A stretch of 64,000 nucleotides of DNA from Gonium pectorale (lineage: Eukaryota; Chlorophyta; Chlorophyceae; Chlamydomonadales; Volvocaceae). The notes under the pieces were generated by a model. That model saw only the letters and a list, made by a program, of their open reading frames with translations. It was not told the DNA's origin and did no database searches. Every line of letters starts with the position of its first letter. Position 1 is the stretch's first letter. The stretch lies in NCBI GenBank assembly GCA_001584585.1, contig LSYV01000008.1, positions 1,834,429 through 1,898,428 of the forward strand. Direction: 5' to 3'. Shown here piece by piece: positions 24,101-34,700 of the stretch. Made by a program: the position numbers and the translations under genes.

Positions 24101-26488
24101 CGCCGCTCCAAAGTCTCCCAGGCGCTCCCCGTTGCCCGTGGTGCCGCCAGCCGCAGCGACCATAGTGGCCATGAGTGCACCTGCAGCACTGTTGTGCCAG
24201 GCATGGACCAGCCCCACCTCTCCACCTGCGGCACCCTGCAGGGCCGCCGCCAGTTCCGCGTGCGCGAGCTTGCTGTCCCGATCCATGTCCGGGTGGTGGT
24301 GGTGGTGGTGGTGCAGCTGGGCAGCATACTTAGCGCCGAGTCGCGACTGGCGGCCTCTGCGCTTCGCTGTGTGGCGTGGTATCTCAAGATGCATGGTGGC
24401 TACAACAGGATTGCCCGGCGCTCCGCCACTGGCGCGGCTGGCGCGGTCCAGCGTATCACCCGTGCCGCCGCCGCTTTTGTCCCTGCAAGAGGCCGCCGCA
24501 TGCCCTCCGCCGCTGTTCGCTCGCATGCCTTCCGGGGACACAAGCTCCGCCGAGCCCATGGCCTCGTCGTCCTCCTTATCCTCCTGTGCCCCGTCGGCCG
24601 TGGGCCGGATTGCAAGTATGACCAGCGGCGCAGCGAGCCCGGCTGCGCGTTCGCAGGCTTGACGATTGAAGAGCAGGGCAGGGTACGTGGCTTGCACGGC
24701 ACCGCCAACCCCGTGATGCGACGTTAAAGCCGTGGGCAGAGGCGGCGGAATCGGCCCAGGGGAAGAGCGCGCGCTCTCCCAATCAATCGAGGGCCGACCA
24801 GGCACGGTGCTGCTCGAAATCACGTGCGAGGGCGGGCCGGGCGGGGAGGCTACAGCCGAGATGCCCGAATGATGGGACGCCAGCAACGCCAGAGGCGGCT
24901 GCTGCGCAGCGCTGGTCACAGGGACCTGCGAGTTGGAGAGCATCCTCTGCGCCGCGGTCGGCCCGCCCATCGAGGGTGGCCGAAAGACGTTCTGCAGCAG
25001 CCATGGCTCTGCAGCGCCCAGTGAAGCTGCCGGCCCGCCCATAGGTGCCCCCGCCCCACCGCGCAGGAAGGAATGACCAAGTGCCAGCTGCAGCGGGGCT
25101 TTGCTGAAGTCCACATCCATCAGCGATGCGCGCCGGCTAGCCACGCCCGAGTTGTTGAAAGCGTTCAGACGGCTAACGCTCCGTGCAAACGTCATGCTGC
25201 GATGCGAAAGCGGGGGTAGCGAAGATGTAAAACGGGTCGTAACGCGTGACGCCGGCAGCTGGGGATTCTGAGCAATGCAGCATACATAGGAGCGGGAAGG
25301 CACACACGTCAGTGCCATGAACGCCTTCTGGTGCAACGGGGACCTAAGTTGCCAACGAGAACGCGAGGGAATGGTACAGATTAACACCAAGGGCATCCGT
25401 CAGCCAGCTACACGAGGCCATGGGCCCATGGCTCGCCACCCTCCCCTCAGGTGCGCATACACATGCTTCCAGCCGCAGTTAACAAAGCACAGATCACCTG
25501 GTGCTCCCTCCACTGCCAGCACCCACGCTGCCTGAGGTAAAGCCGGTAAAGCCTGTCGCTGAAGCACCGAGGCGCGATGGGTACTGCGCGCCCCCCATGG
25601 GGTCATGCAGCGGCTTAACCTCCTGCACAGCGCCAGGTGCGGATGGCAGGTGGTGAGAGAAGGGGACGGGAACAGGTGTTGTAACGAAACATGAAGTGGC
25701 AGGCGCGTCTCAGGGTGGGATGGTGGCCATGTGCCATGTCGCCCCATACGGCCACGGTGCCGACGATGGAAGAAGCACAACCGGGGAGGTGCTTACAAAA
25801 GCTTCCGCCCGTGTGATTCGCAGAGCGTGCTACTCTGTGTGAAGCAGCCCTGCCCGCCCAGGTGCTGCCCCTACGCATGCTGTTATCACACCTGAAATAG
25901 CAGTCCCGTGCTAGTGTGGTGCGGTCCACCGTCGGGCCTCGCCTCCGTGTTGACCCAGCGCTGTCCTACTGATCCCCCGAAAGATGATGACTGCACGCAA
26001 CACGCAACATGGTTAGGATGACCCGCGGCAGCCCCGCGCCAGATCATTGTCGTCCATACGGTCGCTGCAACACCGCCAAGGGCCCTATGACTCTCCGTCG
26101 TGTGACACTGCGTCATGACTCCCCCTCCTCCTCCTGGTCAGCGAAACCCCGGGCCCCGTCCCACCTGCATCTTCGCCCGTATGGAGGAAGCCCTGCTGCT
26201 GGGCTGCCGCTCCAGTAGCGTCCGCGCCAATCTGCTGGTCGAGGGCTGGCGGACGGCCTCCATATCATCTTCAGCTCCACGCAGGGGACTATCCGCCAGC
26301 CTGCTGTTCCTGGCAGCGTCCCAATTCGCACCGCCACCATCGGGACCCGAGGCAGGCCTCCTACTGCCGCTGCCCGGCCGCCCTGTACCAAACGAATCGC
26401 GTGAAGTCCGCCTTGGCGAGGTTTTATCGTCATCTGCTCTGGGCCGGAGACACAGGCCAGGGAGGCACGAACAGAGCACGTCCTTCAT
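15191..26488 (-). CDS. PAS-linked guanylate cyclase (class III, CYG-type)
   Basis: Exons in gene order: 26488-26165, 25267-23012, 22860-19345, 19045-18968, 18572-18417, 18155-18120, 17854-17755, 17368-17357, 17175-17057, 16739-16488, 16165-15191; 2,607 aa. It makes cGMP from GTP. A PAS domain begins near residue 838 ([10 protein letters not shown]) and reaches WRGIVQVP (967). About 1,030 low-complexity residues follow, then the PAS closing strands at 2010 ([15 protein letters not shown]) and a linker helix ending [15 protein letters not shown]. In the catalytic domain (about 2111-2290) metal-binding aspartates are D2117 (FCDVKGFT) and D2161. Glu2157 (VETIGD) and Cys2240 (RFCLFGD) form the GTP-specific pair. 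Asn2247 and Arg2251 are the catalytic pair. All key residues are present, so it should be active. The tail from 2284 is Ala/Gly rich. The N-terminus ([13 protein letters not shown]) has cysteines that may be acylated. No membrane span was seen. Intron 4 is GC-AG. Confidence 0.92.
17357..17368 (-). other. 12-nt microexon of the guanylate cyclase
   Basis: The exon TGGAGACCATTG is flanked on the minus strand by ATAG upstream and GTGAGT downstream. It joins a phase-1 exon end (17755) to a phase-2 exon start (17175) and restores the invariant cyclase motif K-VETIG-DCYM. Without it the motif is missing four residues, so the assignment is strong. Confidence 0.9.
18581..18967 (-). other. GC-AG intron in the cyclase gene (5' part)
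   Basis: The intron runs from 18967 down to 18573. The exon ends GAG-CAG at 18968 and the next bases are GCAGGT. The only phase-compatible continuation is the acceptor GCGCAG before ATC at 18572, giving [15 protein letters not shown], the conserved linker of algal cyclases. No GT donor in the right phase gives this junction. Confidence 0.75.
24291..24315 (-). repeat. CAC run encoding seven His
   Basis: In exon 2 of the cyclase, a trinucleotide repeat (GGT on the plus strand) encodes seven consecutive histidines followed by PDMDRD. Low-complexity homopolymer runs are common in this protein. Confidence 0.8.
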
Positions 26489-26764
26489 TAGGATACCAGA
26501 TAAGCCTATGAATGCTCATGCCGCGGCCTGGCTGGCATGGTGTCCAGAACAAAGTTCTTTGGCGTCTTGATCAAAGCGCCCCCATCTTTACCAGCGGTAT
26601 GCGAACAAGTGTTATAATATTAGATCTTTAGGTTCCATTAACTACCAAAAGAGGCTACAAAGAAGTACGGACGGTTTCCAACCGGCCCTTGAATACAACC
26701 CGAGAGCTAAATTCACGTTCACGGATGTGTTCCAAGCACACGAAGCGGGAAGGCTAAAGGCATA
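26489..26764. promoter_or_regulatory. Divergent promoter region
   Basis: The start codons of the minus-strand cyclase (26488) and the plus-strand unidentified gene (26765) are separated by only 276 bp. Both leaders and promoters must lie here. The middle is relatively AT-rich (about 26605-26640, with TTATAATATTAG), unlike the flanking exons. Confidence 0.6.
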
Positions 26765-29700
26765 ATGAAACGCTCTGCGGCTGATGCCCCGGCAGAAGTA
26801 AGGGTCGGTTGCGGCGTAGCAATGGCTGATCATGGCGTTTTATATCGTTTCTTCGTTTGGTCCGTGCAGGAGGCGCCAACCCGGAAGCGCACATTCTGCC
26901 CACCTGTGGTTGGCCGGACCGCAAAGGTGACGGTGACATGGAGTGCGTGGCACGCATGATGGTTTCATTTGGCTGTTTGGGCTTGGGTTTCGTGCCCCGG
27001 CAGCATGTAGCACCCTCGTAGCCCCCACCGCCAGGGTCCAACACCTTGTTCCTGCCTGCTCAACATCGAACGTAAATCGTGCAGCTTCTACAACACCCTC
27101 TCACGCCCTCCTTGCTCGTTGCTGCACCTGCCTGCAGGTTCCTGTGGCGGCGTGCGCGGTAGCGGCTGCGGCCGGGGCAACCGCTTCTGCACATAGTGGG
27201 CCCTCCGCAAAGGTTCCTGCGGCCTCCAAGCTACTCTTCCAACCACCAGGCGTTGCTGGTTCAACGATGGCATGTCGCGCACCAGAGCGGCCCTTCGGCG
27301 CTAACAGGCTTCTGGGGGTGGGCCTGCGCCGTCCGGTAGCTGATGGCCTCGGGACTGCAGCGGCCAAGGCGGGGTTGCTCACCAGCGCAGCCGCAGAGAA
27401 GGCCCCCGGGGGCACCACGCTGGCCGCCAAGTCGGCTTCGGCCGTGGCGAAGGCGGCACTTCGACGTCCTCCAGCCGCAGATAGCCCAATACCGCAAGTT
27501 AAGGCAAGCATTGTAGCTGCTAAATCGTCGTGTAAAGCCGGGAGCGGAAGGATGCCGGGCAAGGGCGTCGTCATAGCACCGCGCCAGGGTGCCGCGAAGA
27601 AGGGCGTCAGCGGCTCAGCACCCCCTTTTGTGCCCTATGCCGCCGACTTCGCTGACGGTTCCGCGCGCAACCCAGATCAGGATCATCGCCAGGAGTGTCA
27701 AGCAGCGCGCTTTTCCGCTCGCCCGCTCGGCTTGGGCCGTGCCGGTGACGTGGCCGTGCCCTCGACAGTAGCCAAGGCGCATGACTCAACCCACATGACC
27801 GCTGCCCAAGAAATCCCGCCTGCGCCAGCCGAAGTCACCGGAGAAGCCACCGCGGCACAGCAGCCTTCGGGCCACGCCATCATCTCCAGCCCCGTCCCCA
27901 GCCCAATCCATGCCGAGGGTGAAGTCGAGCATGGAGGCCTCGCGCCCGATTTGCCCGCGCCGCTTAACATGTCCATCGTGCTAGAGCAGGTGCCGTTGCC
28001 GTCGTGGGCCGGGGATCCTCCGGAGCTGGGGCCAACGACAACGAAGACCCGCGCTGCCGGCGGGGCTGATGGGGAGGCATCATCGCGGGGGCAGGGAGCC
28101 CATGCAGCTGGTGCTAAGAAACAGAAGACTGAGGGCGACTTCGTCGTGCAGGTACGGCAGTGGATGATCATCGATACCGCTTGGTGTTTAGTGTGTAGGA
28201 CCGCTGGATGGTGGAATATTCTGGTCGCGCTCTTTGTGCATGAAAGCCACATACCCTTCAGGATTCTTTGCGGTGTACCCTGCGGGCGTGTCAATGCAAC
28301 TCGCACACGGAGCAGCCGCTGTACATCGGCATATAACCGATCTGTAAACTTACTGCTGGGTGCACGCATGTGTCTGCAGAGGCTGCCAACGGTGGTCATG
28401 CCCCCTAACAGCCAACGACTCCCGGTCTCACAACCCTTTATGCAGCTCCTGGGTATGTTTTGGGTGAACTCGGGAGGGGCGGGTACTTGCCTGTCGATGA
28501 GCTACACTTGAAACTGTCATGTCTTAATGCCGTCTCTGACCGAATTCTACTCACCTACCTAGCTGGTTTGCATACCCAGTACTGGCACTGCCTTGTCCAA
28601 CTATGTTTCATGAACGCCAAGTTGTCTGTGCCACAGAAGCCGCAGACTGATTAGCATCCAATGTTCCTTTGCTCTTCTGGTCAACGGACAGCTCCCAGCG
28701 GTTGCGTGTCCTCAAGTAGCCGTCCTGTGATGCTTGGGCAGCATGGACAGGACTACCAGAAGCCAATGCGTAGCTCGCCATTGATTAATGTTCACTACCT
28801 GTCCCTCGTTTCGCCCCCGGCACCCAGGCCCCCTGCAGCTCCCCCACCTCGTCATGGCGTTGCCGTCGGCGGAGTCCGGTCAGCTCCGCGTCGCGGACGC
28901 AGCCGCGGCGCGCGCGATGCAGGCCTCCCTGCGGCCGGTCGCGGTGCTGAGCCCCTCCTGCGAGGCTTTGCAGCAGGATGGCGCAGGCACTGCAGCTGCC
29001 GTCGGTGGCTTGCGGTCGCTAGAACGGCATGGCGCAACGGGCAGCCACCCTGGCGGCGGCAGTGGTGGTGGCTTCCAGCAGTTCCGCCTGGTCCTCCACC
29101 CGAGCGGCCTGCTGGGCGCCATGCGGCTGGCCCGGCGGAATGTGCTATCCCACTTCGTGCAGCCCAGCAAGAATGCGGGCATGCCCGTGACCGGGCACCT
29201 GGTCCGCCCGTCACCCGAACGCGCCAGGTGTGGCTTCATGCTGACCTGTTTAACGTATATTTTTTTCCAATGAGCGCGTTAAGGACCATGCGCTTGGTTT
29301 GGGAAGGACGGGAGCAGACTCTCCGAGCGTGGGCAGCGGGGTCTCTCTGGCCGGTTTCGACTCGCACGCGGGACCCGGTTCGTCGGCTCCAAGCAGCACG
29401 TACGCTTCGCTAGTCCGCCTTGTCCTGGCCTGGCACTGACAATCATCGGCCTTCGCATAAATGACCGCTTACTTGCTGACTGCCCTGTCGCTTGCCGAAT
29501 GTACCTGCGCAGCGAGGAAGCCGCTCCGGCCGTGTCGGGGGCTGTTTCGGGCGGTGGTGCCGATGATCTGGTAACCGCTCTGGGCTCTGCAAAAGACGAC
29601 ATAATAGGTGGAGCGGGACCCGCAGACGATACGCGCGGCAACCCGGGCAGCGCGTCTAAGGCAACAGGGGGTGAGCAAGGGCATGTTTGCGGCGTGCTGC

Positions 29701-29973
29701 CATGCGAATCATGCTGCAGGCTAAATGAGGTACCTAGAACAGAAAGCGTTTGTTGCCCCTTCGGAGCCCACACATCGAAGTCCAGACAGCTGCGCCACCT
29801 GCCGGGTGAACATCGCGACCGCTGTTTGTGCATCTTCCTCAGGGCAAGTTGGAGAGGAGCAGCACGTCATCCTCGACACCCCCACACTCCATGAGGGAGC
29901 ACATGCCGACTTCTGCGGTGACGTCCTTCTGTGGAGCGGGCTGTCTGCAGACTTTCTGGCGTCACTGGCATGA
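26765..29973 (+). CDS. Unidentified Ala/Pro-rich protein
   Basis: Exons 26765-26797, 26870-26926, 27138-28151, 28839-29227, 29513-29670 and 29843-29973 join with matching phases to 593 aa. No family is recognised. The N-terminus is basic (MKRSAADAPAE, TRKRTFCPP). The large third exon is rich in Ala, Pro, Gly and Lys and ends with a KKQK cluster, suggesting a nuclear or intrinsically disordered protein. Exon 4 carries a less repetitive stretch (HPSGLLGAMRLARRNVLSHF) that could be helical and conserved. The C-terminus is acidic (GEEQHVILDTPTL, then LLWSGLSADFLASLA). It is transcribed divergently from the cyclase. Support comes from frame continuity across five introns and coding-like composition, not homology, so exon ends may need revision. 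Confidence 0.62.
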
Positions 29974-31773
29974 CTCTCTAATGACGTGTCTGGGCTGAGT
30001 TGAAATGATATGCTGATCTGGCATGCCACGGCCAAGACGGCTGTGCTAGTACAGCTGTGCTAGTACGGACGTGTGCGTGCTGTGCTGGTACGGCGTCTCC
30101 GTGACGTGCGACTGCAAATGTACATTGTGCTCATACAAGACAGAGAGTGTTCGCCTTCAAGAGTCAATAATCGATCTACGTTTGCGCTTCGTATACATCA
30201 GGATGCTCACAGCACAAGATCTCGATTCTCCTTTAATGTGACCATCTCTGGCCACACGGTACCCTAAACACTGCGTTCTGATGTATACTCGTCGGACTGG
30301 TAAGGAATGTCCATAACTACCTCTGGCCCAAGGACCTGCTCTTCGTTCCCGGTGAACACTGGCCTGTTTGTTGTGAGGGTTTGAACTGCCCGTCGGCCCT
30401 GAACCTGGCCGCATGCCGGGTGTTACGTGTTTCACTGATTGTACATGATTCGAGCCCTAGTATCGAGAGGAATGCGGCATTTGCTTGGAATGAGTAAGTT
30501 ACTTACAAGTCCTGATGTGGCATGGTTACAGCGTGGCCGGTTGGCAACTGTTAGTGCATTGCACATTTTGTAGACTAATCAGGCGTAGATGAAAATGTGG
30601 AGGGCGGTTCCCAGCGCTTGAACGGGTGCTTACACTGACTTCACTGCTGCAGCATGCCTAGCATGAGTGACGTCTGCGACGGGTTTCGAGTATCTGAAGG
30701 GGTCAGGCTCTGGCTCTATGTGCAACTGGGCCCAGCGCTTACAGCAACAACACTATCTCTGTTGCGGCGCAAGCATTCTGCCATGGAACCGGCCATTCTA
30801 ATGCGTGCCCTTGCATAATGCCAGGATTATCGGCATTGCTAACGTGTACATTTTGCCGCGGCTGGGCGCGCTTCATTCGATCCGATCTGGGAGCGTCCAG
30901 TGTGATAGCGCTGGTTTGAACGTGTTTTGAACATATATTCGGTGCGTGGGGTACACATGCGTTGCTGTGCCGCATGTGATGCGATGTGGCATGTTAGGGT
31001 AGTCGGCTTTGTGCAGCAATGCGCATTTCCTGGAATAAGGTGCCGGCAAGAAGTTTGATCGCGTGCATAGGTCGTGCCCTGTCAGAGCGTGTTCAAAGGG
31101 TTGCGCGGTCCATGGTGGGCTGCATGGAGTCTTGCGGCCGTAGGTGTGTCACCTCGTGCTTCTGCCGTCTCCAGGGCAGCTGCCCATGCTTTACTAGACC
31201 GTTATATTCCGGACTTCGGGATACTTACGCCAATGACCCCCGTGTGCATTTGCAAACACTATTCACGCTGACTTTGTACGGCCTTTCTGCAGCGTAGTTA
31301 TGTGGGGCTAATTTGCGGGAGAGCTTAGGCGAGCATAGGGTGGGCATGCCATCAGTCAGCCACCCGGCACCTGCACCACATGGGAAACTGGATCAACCAC
31401 TGGGAGAACTACTGAGCCTCCTGTGCCATCCATCTCGGCTGGCAAGTAGTTTTTCCCCATCGGGCGCGAAACATCGCGGAAGGGGATTGGACCCCATCGC
31501 ACGGAGGATGCCTACACATCTTTCATTAAACCATTGTTTCCAGCCTCTACGACAGCCGAGCCACAAAAGGCCCCCGAAAACGGCCAAACCTCTGCTCCGG
31601 AACCCACCGGTGAATCACGATACAAAATGCTGGCCGCCTCCCAATTATAGTGGGCTTATGCCCTGTTTTACAAGTGCAGGCTCTCAAGTCTTCACAAGAC
31701 CTCCCAACGACCAGGACCAGACACCGCTTCGCGGCTGGAGCTTTCGGAGTGCGATTAAGCTGCAGCGGCCGCC
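29974..31773. other. Intergenic region, no gene seen
   Basis: 1.8 kb of lower-GC sequence with only short random frames and no TGTAA recognised. A 13-14-bp tandem repeat (GCTGTGCTAGTAC, two copies) lies at 30040-30066. The right end must contain the UTP10 promoter. Confidence 0.5.
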
Positions 31774-34700
31774 ATGGCTACGGCTTTGGCGAGCCAGTTG
31801 CAGGCGCTTGCCCGGCAGCGCCAGGCAGCCCTTCCGGCGGCTGTGAAGAAGGGCAAGGCCTCGCTCTTGTTCGACTTTCAGAAGGCTGCGGACGTGGATG
31901 TGCAGACTATCTACGATATCGCCTGCCAGGGTAAGTTCTGTCCGTGAGGGACGATCTTGTACCAAATGTGTGCCGGCGGCCGGCCGGCGGCTGGCGGCTT
32001 TGGCTGTCCTACTCATTGTGCGCAACGTGCACTGCTATGTATGGTATCCGGTCTGCTGTGCAACCAGGGCACGTTCCGGCGGCGGCAGTTGTTGGCCCCC
32101 TGCCTGCCATCCTCTCGTTGACTTCGTGCGTTACCTTCCCCGCACGGCTCTGCAGGCCTTGACGATCTCATTCGCTTGGAGCCCCGCTTCCGGTCATACC
32201 GCGACAACCTGTTCAGCCGCGGCAGCGTGGAGCTCAACCCCGACCTGCAGTCGGCGGAGTTCCTGGCCAAGGTCGATGAGCGCGTCCAGGGCTTCTGCAG
32301 GCTGTTGAGCAACCACTTCCTTACGCCAGCTGCATTCAAGGCTCTTGAGTACCTCATCCGGCGATACAAGTAAGCACCGACTCATGGCGCTGTCGTCCCG
32401 CCGCCGGTCCGCTCCTCTCTCGCCTTCCGTTGTACTCCCTAGTACGTGCACCGAGAAAACTTGCCGGGGAGTGCCCGCGCGCCTGCATCCAGCGTCCTAT
32501 CGCTATTTCGCTCAGCGCTTTTCGGCCGTGACCCGCTACTCGTTATAGGTCACCTTAGTACGGTCCTCGCACTGACCCTGTATGTGCCTTTCCCCCACGC
32601 CCGCCCCCCGTGCTATGTACTCTCCCGCAGAGCCAATGAGCGCAACGTCGACGCCCTGATGGTGGCCGCTCTGCCCTACCACGCCACGAACGAGTTTGTA
32701 CGCCTGGTGCAGACGCTGGCCCTCGGCCCCGCCGGCAGCCTCTGGGGCTGGCTAGCGAAAATGCAGTCCTCTGGCGCCGCCCTCCCGCGAGACCTCCTTG
32801 CGCGGCGCTGCGCCAATGAGCGGCAACTCTTGCTGTTCATCTGCAAGACCGCCGGGCACTTGGGCAGCACCAACGCCAACGCCGGCTCAGCGGCGGCGGC
32901 CGGCGGCAGCGGCGGCACGTCCCAACCGGCCAACCGCACCTTCCTGTCGTTTTACGCTGTGCTGCTGTGCGAGGTGTTGGCCGTGACGCCGGAGCTCAAG
33001 GAAGACTTCCTTTCGGCGCTGCTGCCGCACCTGCTGGATGGTCTGGGCCGCAGTGCCGGGCAGGACTACCGCGCTGCGACGATGATGGCTGTGGCCGAGC
33101 TTTGCAGCCGGACCAATCTGGCGCGCGAGTTCGTCAAGGGTGGGTCCTGACCTAATGGGCTGTGCGCCAACTACACTGAATGGTAGTTTGCAGTGTTGCG
33201 CCACGCTATTGTTGCTGCAACACGCTAGCTTCTGGCCAATATTAAGCAGCTGTGTCGTTTGTGGCCCGAACGCGGATTGCGCGGCGCCGGTGCGGCTCAG
33301 GGGGCAAGGTGGTTGCCGTTGATGAGGAATTCTATTGGCGAGGCTTGGGTCTCCCCGAGCGCTGCGCGACAAATTACAGTTTGTATTCCCTGAGGCACCA
33401 CTTACCTGCCCACCCTCGTGTGCCATTCTAGCACCGTGTCGGCGGCTTCTTGCCTTCTTCGGCCTGCTGTCTAATCCCGTCTCGCCTTTCCCTCTGATTG
33501 TGCGCAGTGCTGCTCAACGGCATGATCCAACACACCGAGCCGGTTTCGGAGCACATCCGTACGGTACTGCTTGTGATGGCCCATCTTGCCGTCACGCAGC
33601 CGCACATCAAGACACTGTCGGAAAAGACGCTCAAGGTGGGCTAGTGCTTGCGTTTGACCCATGGACGCAGCTCTCGCGGTACTTAAGAGTCTTGTTTGTG
33701 TGCCGGTGTGCAGTCTTGGTCTTACCCGGCTGGTCTAGCACATGTCTGCACTTAAACAACGACGCGGTGGGTCGCGGGTTGACGTGCCTCGTCCCCGCGG
33801 CTCTCCAGCGGGAGCACCCGGTGGCCCTTCGGGGCCGCCCATGTGGGTGTATGGTCCCGGAGAACACCGTAGACTGACTGCGCGCCGGTGCGCTCTGGTT
33901 CCCCTCTGCGGCGCCCTCGGGCCTGCAGCTGGGTTGAGCCGGGCAGCCTGCGTGGCTCCAGTGCTGATTCCATCGCCTTGGGGAGCCCCGTCGGGGCAGT
34001 TACCCTTTGGGTCTTACCCAGCAGAGGACACCTCTTTCCGCTTCGCACTTTGCATCACTGCCAGTCTGCCGCTCGCGCGTGCACACCACTGCTCCATGCA
34101 TGCGCCAGCACGTGGAGTAAGTCTACTGCATTGTATGAACTGCAATCTTTGCTGCATGCACAAAATGTGAATATGCCACCATCTTCATGCCCCGCAGTAT
34201 CTATTCGCCCTGCCTAACGTGGTGTCGGAGCTCGGCTCACTGGCGCAGCGCGGCAACATCCGCCTCGGCCCCCTCCTCGCGCTGCTCGCGCGCTCGCTGA
34301 CCTCGGTCGTCGCTGCCTCCACCGGCAGCGAGGGGCCCCGCGGCCGCTCCGAGGCGGACCTGCTCGCACTGGCGCATGCGGGCTTGCTGAAGGGCGCCCC
34401 CGCGCAGCTGGTTGCATCTGCCCTGCTGGAGGCTGGCGGCGCTCCCCAGGTGGATGCGCACGTGAAGGCAAGCTGCCGCAAGCTTCTTAAGTGAGTGCAT
34501 GCTGCGTGGATAGCTTCGTGACTTTCGACGGGGGAGACTTTTGTTCTGTGGCTTTGTGACTTTAACTACGGGTGCATGGGTTTCATGTGTGCTTGACGTC
34601 CGGTTCGGGCCACCTGTGGGCCTACGGGCGTTAGGGCCTGGGACAAGCTGCATGATGACAACGCATATGGCAGGCATATGGCAGGCATATGGCAGGCATA

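Noticed and set aside
31313..31846. 177-codon frame overlapping the UTP10 start
   Set aside because: Overlaps the well-supported UTP10 first exon in another frame.
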